A DNA stretch of 64,000 nt from Eutypella sp. D-1. Lineage: Eukaryota; Ascomycota; Sordariomycetes; Xylariales; Diatrypaceae. A program made the translations under genes and the position numbers. This document shows positions 34,681 to 46,164 of this stretch, in pieces. Every line of letters starts with the position of its first letter. Within the stretch, counting starts at the first letter, position 1. The stretch is taken from assembly GCA_023313575.1 (NCBI GenBank), contig JAJTTP010000009.1:1426001-1490000 (forward strand), in the 5' to 3' direction. The notes beneath the pieces are model-generated. The model worked only from the letters and a program-made list of their open reading frames with translations, searched no databases and was not told the DNA's origin.

Positions 34681-36687
34681 TCAAATGCGCCTGAAGACGT
34701 TGTTGCTCGCGCTCCGCCTCGCGTCCGATCGGCTGCGGTCTTTGCTCCCCGCACTGTCCCTTGGCGGGGACGCCGCAGCGTCCTCCCGCTTCTTTTTTCT
34801 GGACTCCGGGACGAACGTTACGGACTGTTCCCCGACAACGTCCCCGCCACCGCGGGCCTTGCTTATGCGCCCAGCCTTCTGGGTTCTGGACCCCAGCGCC
34901 GTGTCCTTCGCGGACCGGGCGTCTCGGTTTGACGAGGTGACGCGCATGACCATGCCGTCGTCACCGTTCCTGCCCTTGCCCTTGCTCCAATTCTTTCTGG
35001 CAGCAACGGCGGCCTCTTCCTCCTCGCTCTCTTCCGACTCGTCGCTGCTCGCATCCCCCGCGTCCTCCTCGCCAGAAGAGTTGGCGGTGATGGCGCCGGT
35101 GCCGCCTGTGCCAGGATCAATCCTGGTGCTGGGGTTGAGAGAGCGGAATTCGGCGCTGGTCTCGTCGATCTTGAAGTCCTCGTCTTCGAATAGGCGGGCG
35201 AAACGGTCGTCGCCGAGCAGCCCAGCGTTCGTATCGACCTCGCCCCGTTTCTCCTGCCGCTTGAGAAGCTTGTCTACCAGCTTCTGATTGACCTTGACCT
35301 TCTTGTTGCCACGGATGCGCGTCGCGCGGTCCTTCTCGACCTTCTCCTTTATACGCTTCGCCCGTGCTTCCTCGAAGGCGTACGGGTTCGCTATCAGGCG
35401 AGCCTGTTCGTACAACTTTGATGCGACGAAGTAGCCATGCATGTATGGCCGTAAAAGGTTCGTCTTGCCAATCAGGTGATCCATGCTCAGAGATCTCAGC
35501 TCAGGTAGGGCGAGGAACTTGTAGTTCTCGTAGTTATCGGTGCGCACCTCCTCGGCAAGTTCTTCGGAGATGTTGTCGAGGAATGAGCACCAGCGCGGTG
35601 CTGGGCCGAGCTGAGGGATGAAGAAGGCGTGTTGCTGCTGGCCTTCGTTGGCGGTTAGCAACATGCCGGAATTTTTACACCAGGCGACATCGTTGAGGTC
35701 GACGGCAGGCTCAACAGATGTCCAGGTGTCGCCCTGTTGCTCGTCCCAAATCTTGATTAAGCGTTTGTCCGCCGATAATATCTTCTTTTCTTGTGAGACG
35801 GTCGTCATATGGATTATGTTTTTGATGGGAAATCCCGGACCATGCTCCTTGGTGAGTAAGGGAACAGGAGTACGCAAGTCAAAGAGTTTTATCAGGCCGT
35901 TCGAGGAGCCCGTCGCAAGCGAAAGTCCTGAAGGGCTAAAGTCGAGAGCGGTTATTTCCCCTTCTTGTCCACCGAGTATAGCGACGCGGGATTTCGACCG
36001 TGGATCCCAAAATTCGACAGTGCCTATTGAGGTTCCAAACGCAGCCAGATTGTGGCTGTTTTCAGCAATAGCTGCAGTATTCACGCTGCCGACGCCGATC
36101 GATCCTTGTAGACCACCCTCTACTCCATCATCTTTGCCCACATCAACGTGATAAGATTTCATAAAGCGGCCGATCTCTAAGTTTAGTCGAAACACTTCGC
36201 CGTTTCCATCGGGATCTAAGCCAACTGAGGGAACCAAGGCTTCAGTGGACACACGGTCGTATACGAGATCGCGTCCGTACCGGGGTATCCTAAGCTCATA
36301 ATGACAACCCATTGGGGTGTGTAGTTCCAGTTTCCGGTCACTCTGAAGGTGTAGAGATTTGGAATAGTCGGTAGAAAGTAGGAGAAATTTGGTATTTAGG
36401 GATGTAGTGTGGCGAGCGTAAGATAGCGACAGGTGAGGGAGGTAGTGAACGTGCATCTGGGGTTTATAAGTGCCGGTGCTCATGATCCATTCGCCATCCT
36501 CGGAAAGACGGATACAATGGCTAGCCTCTTCGAACTCGAAATCCTGGATGACTTCGACTCGACTCTGGTACTCGGCGTCGTTTTTCAAATCGCGTTTCCG
36601 TCGACGAGCAAGCCATTCTGGAAGTCGTGAGGTTGATGCGCCGGCTACTGTATATACAGCAACATCTCCCTGATTTGTGACCTTCAT
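34681..36687 (-). CDS. ENP2: Ribosome biogenesis protein Enp2 (NOL10 homologue)
   Basis: Nucleolar WD40 protein required for 40S subunit production as part of the small-subunit processome. Single exon, 668 residues from the ATG at 36687; the frame is open further upstream but MKVTNQGDVAVYTVAG is the conserved start. Visible blocks are SRLPEWLARRRKRDLKND, the highly conserved FEEASHCIRLSEDGEWIMSTGTYKP, RIPRYGRDLVYDR, GTVEFWDPRSKSRVA and LATGSSNGLIKLFDLRTP (WD repeats, about 50-350), LIGKTNLLRPYMHGYFV, and a NUC153 motif (DDRFARLFEDEDFKIDETSAEF, about 490-511). The C-terminal 150 residues are disordered, first acidic (ESEESEEEE), then basic, as in many nucleolar proteins. It lies head to head with Med13. 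Confidence 0.95.
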   Translation of the reverse strand: MKVTNQGDVAVYTVAGASTSRLPEWLARRRKRDLKNDAEYQSRVEVIQDFEFEEASHCIRLSEDGEWIMSTGTYKPQMHVHYLPHLSLSYARHTTSLNTKFLLLSTDYSKSLHLQSDRKLELHTPMGCHYELRIPRYGRDLVYDRVSTEALVPSVGLDPDGNGEVFRLNLEIGRFMKSYHVDVGKDDGVEGGLQGSIGVGSVNTAAIAENSHNLAAFGTSIGTVEFWDPRSKSRVAILGGQEGEITALDFSPSGLSLATGSSNGLIKLFDLRTPVPLLTKEHGPGFPIKNIIHMTTVSQEKKILSADKRLIKIWDEQQGDTWTSVEPAVDLNDVAWCKNSGMLLTANEGQQQHAFFIPQLGPAPRWCSFLDNISEELAEEVRTDNYENYKFLALPELRSLSMDHLIGKTNLLRPYMHGYFVASKLYEQARLIANPYAFEEARAKRIKEKVEKDRATRIRGNKKVKVNQKLVDKLLKRQEKRGEVDTNAGLLGDDRFARLFEDEDFKIDETSAEFRSLNPSTRIDPGTGGTGAITANSSGEEDAGDASSDESEESEEEEAAVAARKNWSKGKGRNGDDGMVMRVTSSNRDARSAKDTALGSRTQKAGRISKARGGGDVVGEQSVTFVPESRKKKREDAAASPPRDSAGSKDRSRSDARRSASNNVFRRI

Positions 36688-37593
36688 ATTGAAAAAGTCT
36701 CTTTTATGGAAGGGGAAGAAGGCAGGAGGGTAAAAATTACAAGTGAATAATCCGCCTACGCATAAGTGATCAATGATGGTATTTCTGAAGTACAAAAAGA
36801 AAAGAGAGAGAGAGACAGAAAAAGAAGAAATTGTTTAGATAGGATTTAACCTAGGTATGTAATCTGTAGAAGTAGGTAGTAAGTCACTTCCCAAGTATTC
36901 ATGGATGCCCGGGCAGCTCTGAAGTTGCGGCCACCTGCAGCTACAACAGAAAATAAATTTTGGCGGGGCGATAACGATAAGATGCATTACATTAGAGCCT
37001 TGCCCGAATAGGACAAGTATTGTATGTACATAGTAGGCGGACATGCAGCATGCCCAGCATGCATGTAAAAGTTGCAAGGATGTTGGATTGTGGGAAAGGG
37101 CATCTAACCCCTGTCAAATAGAGGAGCTATGATTGGCTATAAACCAACTTCAAGTGGACACATTATGATAGAGATAGTCTGGAAGGTTCAAGGGATGGGA
37201 TGAGGGCTGGGAGAGAGAGAGATTCAGAATCAATTGAGAAAGAGGAAAGGTTACGGCTTCCGCCTCGTCTTTCTTCCGTCCATACTGTGTGGTGTCTAGG
37301 TACCTATCAGGCATCTTATTAATCATCAACCTTGAAGTTATTGGCGCGCAACTACCGACCTCTTAGGTACTCTGTTACTTCATACCTGACCTCGGGACCC
37401 TGTATCATCAACGCCGTTTAATCCTTCACTATCAACTGGAACCTATCAAGCCTATCCATGTAGTGCTCAGTCTAGGCGTATCTTCAGCCGTGCCGTGTCG
37501 TGCCGCCTTATGATCTCTGCGATTATCACGTCAACTCCCTCCTCCTACTTAGTGGATATACAACAATACACCTTGGGTAATATTCACACCCAG

Positions 37594-37622
37594 CATTCCC
37601 ATTCCCATTCCCATTCCCATTC
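37594..37622. repeat. CATTCC hexanucleotide tandem repeat
   Basis: About five copies of CATTCC on the + strand, roughly 415 nt upstream of the Med13 start codon. Confidence 0.8.
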
Positions 37623-37623
37623 A

Positions 37624-37693
37624 CATCGTACATAACATCGTGCATAGCATCGTATATATGGCATCGTATATGGCATCGTGCATGACATCGCTA
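37624..37693. repeat. Degenerate CATCG-headed tandem repeat
   Basis: Six units of 11-14 nt, each beginning CATCG (CATCGTACATAA, CATCGTGCATAG, CATCGTATATATGG, CATCGTATATGG, CATCGTGCATGA, then a truncated unit), directly after the CATTCC repeat. Located in the Med13 upstream region. Confidence 0.75.
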
Positions 37694-38036
37694 TACCAGT
37701 CCCTTTCATCTACCCGAAACTGCCCAAACATTGTCCCTTCTCCTCCCCTTCCAGCCCCCGGGACTCAGCTCCCTTGAGAGATGGAGTCCAGCACCCGCAG
37801 CAAATCAGCATCCTCAACATCCTCTTCGAAAATAAATTGCGAATACAAACCACCCCGGGAATACAAACAAAAGTCGCGGTTTGCCTATCGAAGTTTGATG
37901 TAATGCCGTCTTCTTTGACCTGTAAGCGTCATTAAAAGATCCGCCCTCGTTCCCTGAAGGTGTGAAGAGGTTTTCCCGGTTTTGTCTGAGAAGCCTCCAC
38001 GCTTTCACTTGCGAAACGACCCTTACGAATTACGAT

Positions 38037-41000
38037 ATGGATACTGGTGAATATGAAACTAATGCCTTATTGATTGTGAGTCCCGTTCTTTCTCTCCCTG
38101 CCTCTCCCTTCTTTTCCCTTCCCTTCATCTGTAACTTCCGCCGATGATCGGGACGACGTCCTTGATCGATCGATTCAACATCACTAACCCGCTTATCCGT
38201 CCACCCTCGTGTGTGTTTCTAGAATAATATCACTTCCGTGAACTTCGCCTTCTACGAGCCCATTTCCCCTCCCGCCGTCTCCTTTGGCGCCAATGCCCTT
38301 GAACTCGAGAACCCTCTACGAAACGATGGACATTTGGTCCACGTCGATACGATTCGTCGGGGTCTTTGGTGCTTTCGGCTTGCGCGCAAAGATGGCAGCA
38401 CCTCCGATAACCAACCCGACCCTCCTATCTTCCCGAGAACCCTCGAAAAATGTGGCTTTACCCTGTCGATAGCTGAATGGAACGCCTTCGAGCCCCTCGG
38501 CCTGGCGAGGAATCGCCTGTTTGGTCCGAGTTCTTCCAATACTCCGAATAGTTCCAGCTCTTCGGCCGTGTCCGCCAATATCGATAGCACGTCAAGGAGT
38601 GCGCAATCAACTACTCTATCGGTCTCCCAATCCCAACCCCTCCCGACCCTAGGATCAGAGCAGGACCCCAAAGCCCCTGCATTCACCGATGCAAGAACCG
38701 GGTCGTCGGCCCTGCCCATGAAGGATGCGTATGAAGCTTTTATTTCTGCTGTCGCCTCCGCAGTTTCTTCGAGCTTTTGCCACAAGACCGGCGCGATACC
38801 GTTAAATCCTAGAACCTTTCTGCTCCCCGATAATGGCTATCTCATGCCCGACAGCTCCTCCGCCATGCTGGGTACATTGCGCGTCTATCTTACAACGACC
38901 GGCACCTTATTAATGTCCATGAGCTTGTCACGCGTTGATGGAATCATCCCTCTCTCAGAACACTTTAGCCGTCCGTCGCCTCCGCTGAATCTAACCGTTC
39001 TAGCTGCCCCCTTGGGCGTGTTTGCAACTTACCAAACCATTGCGTCGGGAAACGGGGATACCGCAACCCCTGCAAGTCTAGCGAACTCACCGGCAGATAC
39101 GCAAATCTCAAGGCATAGACCGGACAAGGCAGATTGGTCGTGGCGCAATATATGTTCCAAGTTATTACAAGCCCGTGACATCCCATCATCCAACATCTCG
39201 CCTCAAGGCTGGTCGAATCTCCACCGCGTTCGCCGAAAGCCAGCAGAGCATAAGGTCGATGGGAGGCGCACTCCTATGATCGGCCAGTCTCCGAGCATGT
39301 TGTGGCCATCGAATCTGTGCTTTTGCAAGCCGATTTCTAAACTATGGGTGGCAAACCATCCAGAAGAGAACAACCATTCAGATGAAAAAGTTACTCTAGT
39401 GGAGAAAAATTACGACCCGCTGTTGTTCGCCAAGTCCTGGTTTCTAGGCGCCGGCGACCGCGATGAAGCATTTTCCCAGAAGAAAAAGGAAAGGGAGAAG
39501 AATGCTACTTCTGCCGCTAGTGAAGCTGCTCTATTAGAACCGCCACATCACAGCGAAAATGTGCTATCTCCCCTAGTCTTGCGACAGACAGCCGCGCCAC
39601 CCGGGCCTGTTTATTTAACGCCTCCAGATAACGTCCAGAACACTGCTGTTGGTGTGGCACCATCCATCGATGGCGCTCTTTCAAGTCCTGGGAACGCTAT
39701 AACAACTACAACTATGCTAGATGTCGACGCAGGCCCACATATGCCTCCTGAGCATGATAATGAGAATTGGGAACACATAGAGACCAAAAGGGAGCGCACA
39801 AATGGATCATTTGATTCAGAAAACCTGTTTGGCGAGCTCGGACCTGATATGTTCGGTGAAACGGATATAACGGAGGCTGACTTCAATTTTTTCGATGATC
39901 AGCCAGGCGGCATGGATCTGGTGTCCCTCGAACTTGCTGGTATGCCAAACCCCGATCAGGGCCCTAGTCTAACTGCTGGGTTAAGGGCGCTTGACGTCCC
40001 TCACGTCAAGATCGAAGGAGCGGCATCGCAGGCGCCGGGAGATGCACCACCTATATTTGCAAAACCCGAACTCAAGCATGCTAGAAGTTCACTAGTGGAC
40101 GAGAAACGCCAGATAGAGCCGGACAGAACTCGAGGACAGCCTGGGGGCGCGAAGAGGCCGCCTAGCCCATTCACCCCCGACGCAGTTTATAAGAGAGTCA
40201 GGGCTTCCATTGATAATCACAAGGCTGTACAGCACAACTCTCACATATATGGGCCCCAACACACCAGCATCTTCGAGAAAGTGGACTTCGGCCCTGTCCT
40301 ATCAGCGGTCAATAGCAAGTATGAAGGCAATGGGCGATTTTCCACAGCTCCTTCTAAGGGGTTAAATGCCCCCGTTTCAAATGCGCCACCCACGACCGAC
40401 TATCTAAAGCGTCACGGGAAGGGGCGAAAGGGACTGAAGGAACCGCCAGAAAATATCCGCGAACTGTTTGTGAGAGCGTCGAACGCTCCTGAAGCAGCCT
40501 CAAGCCGCCCAAGCCCCATGGATTTAGACGATGTCCCTTCAGATGCGGACGAACTCAGTCTTATCTCCGACCAGGACGAGTCGGGCTACGAAAGTGACGA
40601 GCCGCAGTCCCCTGCAAAATCCATGAACACAAAGCGGCGACGTATTGATGACGATGGGGAGTCTCTAGCTACCTCTTTCAAGGAACTAGAGTTTGGTGGC
40701 GATGTATCCTCGCCAAATGTACCGCTAGATCTCCCTTCAGTCTCGAAGTGTGACATGGATTTACCCCTAAGTAGATATTTCGCCGATCCTGAGCCTGTCG
40801 GCGTGCAGTTTTCCGTATCAGATGAAGGTTTCATACTAGCTGCGCAACTGGTTACGGACCAAGCTGCAACTACGACGTTGCCAATGCCTACGGGATTAGA
40901 CACGGTTCAACAGCCTACAGTTGACTGCCGTCGAGAGTTGCTTCAAGCCACCCGCCGTACAGTACTGGAGCTTCGGTCCAGCCTACCGTCTTGCGTGGGA

Positions 41001-42974
41001 GTTGCCGCTGACTGCCAGTTTCGTCCTCTCATCGAAGTCCAGGATGTGCCTTTCCTCAATCAACCCAGCAGGATGCAACCACGGACACCGGGTGCAGAAC
41101 AAATGAGACCGCCGAATTTGTGGCAGATGCCCTCGCCTCATTTCGCCCTCAAGCGATACGAATCAAAGCTGTCCATTCTGCCATCGGCTGTTACCTTCTG
41201 GGAAAGTTTAGGGCTAGGGCCGTCCGAGGGGAGCAAGGACATCAATGCCATTTGCGTATTTCCTGACTTTCCTGGCATGGCAGACAGCATGCTGGTGTTT
41301 ACCGACCGTATGCGGAGCGTGTACGAGTCTTTTAAACTAGGCTCGTTCAACCGGTTGCCTACGACGAACGATATCACGGATGGTCTGGTGCCTTTCGACG
41401 TTGGGAAGACGCTCGAGCCTGTTAGAGAATCGTCGTCGATCTTGGGCGCGTCACTGTTGAGCGGTATGTCTAGACTTTGCAAAGCTCTGTCATCCATGAC
41501 ACTCCAAGAGACCAACTTTGTCGTCTTCTTCGTGTACTCCCCTGACATTACCGGCTCGATTGTTGAGTCCTGCATCACATTCCACCAGCTCTTCGAGGGA
41601 TACAAGAAGCTGTTAGGGAGTAAGAGGCTGGCAGTTGTGAATGAGATGGCTCTCCAACTGATCCCGATCGACTTCGTCTCGTCTTCAACTTCACTAGCCA
41701 ACCCATTACCCGCTGAATTCGCGAAACTGGCACTAGAAACGTATGACAGATGCACTCTATTCCGCGGGCCCATGCCGTCGCCGGCTATCGTACTCGAACA
41801 AGCACCACCTCGACACATCGACTTTAAGCTGTCATCTAATCCGTCCGCGTCCCTTCTACACGAGAACTCCTGCCTCCATGTCGCATACGCGCAGAGCATA
41901 GATGAACGATGGATCACTGTTGCGTGGACAGATAACAGAGGTGTGCGCCAGTTAACATCGTCGTACTGCTTAGGGAGGAAGGGCAAGTGCATCGCCACGC
42001 CACTTGCCGACGTCGCGCAAGAGATTTGGGAGACGACTCGCGAGCTGATCTCCTCTTGGAAGGTGCATTGGCGGATTCTAATAACCAAGTGCGGCGTCAT
42101 GGACCAGCATGAGATCGACCTATGGTCGAGCCTAGCGCAGTCGGAATCCAAGGCGACGATGAGCCTCACTCTTCTCACCGTAGATACGGATCCCTCGCTA
42201 CAGCTCATACCTCCGGCGGCGAAGGTTCCCACCAGCGCCACCTCCACCTTCTATACGACACCTGTCTCGACGCCGCAGCCCTCCATGCTCTCGCCAGAAC
42301 AGAGCGCGCCCACTCCGAGCAGCGGTGGCGACGGTGCTAACGCCGCAAGCGGCGGCACTGTTTCTAATAGCGCAGCGACATCAGACCCCTCGGACGCCGA
42401 CTCAACCCTGACGGATGTAACGGACCACACCTGGGGCGCCGTCCTCGCGCACCGCCTCAGCATCAGTCCGCACGCGCCGGCGGCAGACTTCGGCCAGACA
42501 GCCTTGATCAGTGGCTACCTCGTCAAGCGGGGTGGGCCGCGCATCGACGATCCGCCGGTGCTCATCGAGGTCAACCTCGTACATGTATACCAATACGGCA
42601 GTAACAACGGCAATAGTAATAGCAACAATAACAACGGCGGCGGCGGCGGCGGCGGCGGTGCTGCCAAGGATAGCGGCATGTCGAGCCCCGGCAGCAACAG
42701 CAGCGTGGGCTCAGCACATCACCACCAATACCACCACCAGCCGGGGCACGGACAGCCTCCTTCCTCCTCTCCCGCCCAGCCCTTGCACACGACGCCCCCT
42801 CCGCAGCTCCATCCCCGTGCCTACGAGCCGCTTCTGCGGGAGGTGCTCCTCCAGTTCAGAGCCCTCGGGTCCCTAGCTAGAGCCAGAGGCGTCACAGACC
42901 GCGAGGTCGACGTTAGACCCTGGCATGTAGCTGCTGCTGAGAAGGGCGTCCGGGCGCTATATTTGCTAATGTGA
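38037..42974 (+). CDS. SSN2: Mediator complex subunit 13 (Med13/Ssn2)
   Basis: Med13 links the Cdk8 kinase module to core Mediator in RNA polymerase II transcription. Exons 38037-38075 and 38223-42974; intron 38076-38222 (147 nt, GTGAGT...TTCTAG); 4791 nt, 1596 residues. The 13-codon first exon (MDTGEYETNALLI) continues into NNITSVNFAFYEP, the conserved Med13 N-terminal start. The N-terminal domain covers about the first 400 residues (LVHVDTIRRGLWCFR...LWPSNLCFCK). A long acidic disordered middle follows, including DMFGETDITEADFNFFDD, a typical Med13 acidic patch. The C-terminal MID/PIWI-like region (about 960-1400) contains FPDFPGMADSMLVFTDRM, NFVVFFVYSP, LHVAYAQSIDERWITVAWTDNRG and WRILITKCG. 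Near the end is an Asn/Gly run with eight consecutive Gly. Product assignment is firm. Confidence 0.93.
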
Positions 42975-44055
42975 GGGGAGGAACTACGCTACGGCCAGCC
43001 TGGTTTACGGGGTAGTGCATCGTGCGATGTGGTTTTTTTTTAGGGGGGGTTTTGTCTTCACCATTGTAAGATGGAAGGAGCTTTGCGTCGTTCTTGGGGA
43101 TCAAGGTACGGAGTCGGGGTCTGTTTGGATTTTGTATTTAAATCGTTTGTGCATAGCGCTATCTACTGTAGATCAATAGGGTTCCCTCGTATCGCCCTAC
43201 CTACGTATATCGGCCGTTACCTACCATATAAGAAAAATTCTATCTACTGTTAACCTTACTCCTCCTGTTCTGGTCTACGTTTTCTGAGACGCGCCTCGTA
43301 GTTCACCCGTGTAAATGATAAGGGGCACCGGACAGTTAGAACTGCTTGATAACCACATATGTTTAGTGATTTAGGAAGAATATGCATCAAAGCAGGTTAG
43401 CAGGATCGATTTTGCAATCGTTCCGTGAAATTAGCTCAGATACCGAGGTACTTCTTTTGTAACATCATCTGTAACTTGACGGTGGTTTTTTGTTTTTGTT
43501 TTTTCTTTAACATTTAGTTAGTACCTTGCTGGATATAAGGCTAAGAACCGAAACTGGGAGAATTGAATTTTTTTTTAAAAAAAAAAATAATAATAAATTC
43601 GAAAGGCGTAATATTAAGATCATTCTCCGACGTATTGAACGAACTCCGACGTATATCTGCTGTGTTTTTGGTCTGGTTGAGGATATAAAAGTTGAACATA
43701 TCGTTAATATAAAATTCTTGGACACTGCGGTGGAGCTACGTAGTATATAAAGCAGATATCCAACTTTAGTGCTACAGCGCCCCCCTTTACCCCTCGAATC
43801 GAATATACTATGTACCTCTTAAAGTACCTATTTTAGCTTTTCCCATCTTCATTTTCACCATATTTTTCCAAGCTTGATCTAAGTAGGTACCTAAGTAGAC
43901 TAGACGAATTACTACATAGCAGTGGTAGAATTCAGTTGAACGCGGAGTTCAGTTCCATCCATCTACTCCGTCCTGGTCTGTTGACACCCTTTATATATAT
44001 TATATTTAGAACCAGACCTTCCTTGTTACGTATCGTATATATCGGAGAAGGAAAG
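42975..44055. other. Intergenic region between Med13 and MTAP
   Basis: A homopolymer-rich AT island at about 43490-43760 contains a T9/A11 run and two copies of CTCCGACGTAT about 21 nt apart (starting near 43626 and 43647). Open frames there are chance. The right end is the MTAP promoter. Confidence 0.5.
43992..44000 (+). promoter_or_regulatory. Candidate TATA box of the MTAP gene
   Basis: TATATATAT about 56-64 nt upstream of the start codon at 44056, in an AT-rich promoter. The short distance implies a very short 5' UTR. Sequence similarity only. Confidence 0.4.
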
Positions 44056-45268
44056 ATGGCAGACCTTCCTACTACTTTTGATCGTAAGTGTTTGAAAAAA
44101 TGAGTCGTTTATCACTTATCCAGCATCCTTGTCTTCTGTCCGCCCCTCATTCACCCCCTATTATCTAACCCCACTACATCTAATTAAAATCACTCACCAT
44201 AGCCCCCAAAACTTTTGGTCATGCATTCTTAGATATAAATTTACTAATACACTACGACAGGGCCGGTGAACATCGCCGTCATCGGCGGGACGGGGCTGTA
44301 CAACCTAGACGGGTTCAAGCCGATCGCGCGCGTGAACCCGGAGACGCCGTGGGGGTTTCCGTCAGCGCCGATCCTGATCCTGGAGCACGGGGTCGGCGGC
44401 GACGACGGCGACGCGGTGCCGGTGGCGTTCCTGGCCCGGCACGGCGCGCACCACGAGTACGCGCCGCACGAGATCCCGGCGCGCGCCAACATCGCGGCCC
44501 TGCGCCACCTCGGCGTGCGCTGCGTCGTGTCCTTCTCCGCCGTCGGCTCCCTGCAGGAGCACATCAAGCCGATGGACTTCGTCGTCCCCGACCAGGTCAT
44601 CGACCGCACCAAGGGCATCCGCCCCTTCACCTTCTTCGAGGGCGGTCTCGTCGGCCACGTCCCCTTCGGCGACCCCTACGATGACCGCATTGCCCAGGTC
44701 GTCCGCCGCTGCGCCAAGGCCATGCAAGGCGACGGCGTCACGTTACATGAGAAGGGCACCGCCATCTGCATGGGTAAGTTTTCTTTCCGATAAAGAAAGC
44801 CAGCACAGAGACGGCAGAGTGGGTGAGGCAGAGAACGGCCGCTAACTGGCACGATGCACAGAGGGGCCTCAGTTCTCGACGCGCGCCGAATCGAACCTGT
44901 ACCGGTCGTGGGGCGGGTCGGTGATCAGCATGTCGCTGCTACCGGAGGCGAAGCTGGCGCGGGAGGCGGAGATGGCGTTCCAGGTGATCTGCATGGCGAC
45001 GGACTACGACTGCTGGCACGCGGGGTCCGAGGACGTCGACGTCTCCATGGTCATGCACTACATGCGGAGCAACAGCGACAACGCGCGCCGCCTCGTCGCC
45101 GCGGTCCTCGACGAGCTCTGCCGCCGCGAGAATGCCGACCTCGTCAATGCCCGCCACCTCGAGGGCGCCACCAAAGGCGCCGTCGCCTTCTGCACCAAGC
45201 CCCAGGGCCGCAACCCCGAGGCCCTCCGCAAGGTCGAGTACCTCTTCCCCGGCTTCCTGCAGGACTAA
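44056..45268 (+). CDS. MEU1: S-methyl-5'-thioadenosine phosphorylase
   Basis: Cleaves methylthioadenosine to adenine and methylthioribose-1-phosphate in methionine salvage. Exons 44056-44083, 44261-44773, 44862-45268; 948 nt, 315 residues; introns 177 and 88 nt. The first exon codes MADLPTTFD; the junction gives RPVNIAVIGGTGLYN with the phosphate-binding GTG loop. Further motifs are FLARHGAHHEYAPHEIPARANIAALRHLGV (the PNP/MTAP signature region), SFSAVGSLQE, PMDFVVPDQVIDRT, then across intron 2 ICMEGPQFSTRAESNLYRSWG and VISMSLLPEAKLAREAEMAF, and TDYDCW. These match the MTAP rather than the purine nucleoside phosphorylase pattern. Exons 2 and 3 are strongly GC-rich at third positions compared with Med13 next door. 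A cytosolic homotrimer is expected from the family. Confidence 0.94.
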
Positions 45269-46164
45269 GGACAGTCCGATGTAGCGGGAACGGGTAGTGT
45301 GGGGGGTCCGTTGATTGTGGGATGAGTAGACGAAATTAGTAAGACAATACAATGCCTACATGGCATTTGGGTAGAGGGTGACCAGGAACGTAACGGCCAC
45401 AGTTGTGGCTGTTCAATATAGAAAGCGACCGTTTATACCAAGAGGAATCAACATAGATTATAGGATTGTCCGGGCTCTGTTTCTTCACTGAAATCAAAGC
45501 TGTTCTGTTGATTTGCTGAAAAACACATCTACCCTGCTCTATGGCCGCTGGTTTTGTCCAGCGCCTGGTGGTTCTCCACTTCATGCTCCCCCCATGCCAA
45601 CCACATCACATGGTTCTTGGTGAACCTACAAAAAAGTCCTTATCCGATACCTTGCCAGTCATTATGGCCTTGAACGTCTTGGCATGGAACGTTGTTGTAG
45701 GAAGAAGATTTTGGAAAAGACACTCAAATCGGATCCAGCAAGACGGATACCCAACTGCCGCACGGTTGGGTCATAACGTTCCATCATATAGGGCTATATT
45801 GATTCCGGCTAATCATGACGACCGGCGATCTTGGTCACCTAGGAATCCCACATCAACCTCAGATTTTCCTGATTGGGCAATGGATATAGTGCCAATCTCG
45901 CCGCTTGAAATCAAGCTTCCGCTAGCCCTTGTCGTTGAGGAGAATCCCTGAGAAACCCACGAAAGTCCAGGACTCCATGCTTACCTGGGGTCTGGGCTGT
46001 AAATACATCGCCATGATACGACTGCAGCGATCAATTATCTCTTGTCACAAATGTTGTCATAATAGTTACTGAGTGGGGTCTCACTGTCAGGTTCTGTCCT
46101 TCTCCAAACACCGCTCATGGTCCTACACTCAACCAGTGCCAACATCATGATAGTGATAGGTTCG
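45269..46164. other. Intergenic region between MTAP and the BBE oxidase
   Basis: An ATG-started open frame of 136 codons (45541-45951) is present but shows no domain, signal or homology I can recognise. The rest holds nothing clear. Confidence 0.4.

Larger units (their letters stand above)
36688..38036. other. Divergent Enp2 / Med13 intergenic region
   Basis: Shared promoter region of Enp2 (-) and Med13 (+). It holds GA-rich runs (36800-36830, 37210-37225), TAGGTACCTA-like words (about 36848-36880, 37298-37310) and two adjacent tandem repeats (37594-37622 and 37624-37693). Confidence 0.5.

Noticed and set aside
41138..42247. 369-codon open frame antisense to Med13
   Set aside because: Lies fully within the Med13 exon in a mirrored frame with no features of its own.
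45541..45951. 136-codon ATG-started open frame between MTAP and the BBE oxidase
   Set aside because: No domain, signal or coding-like conservation visible; a stop-free run of this length can occur by chance here. Transcript data would be needed to revive it.
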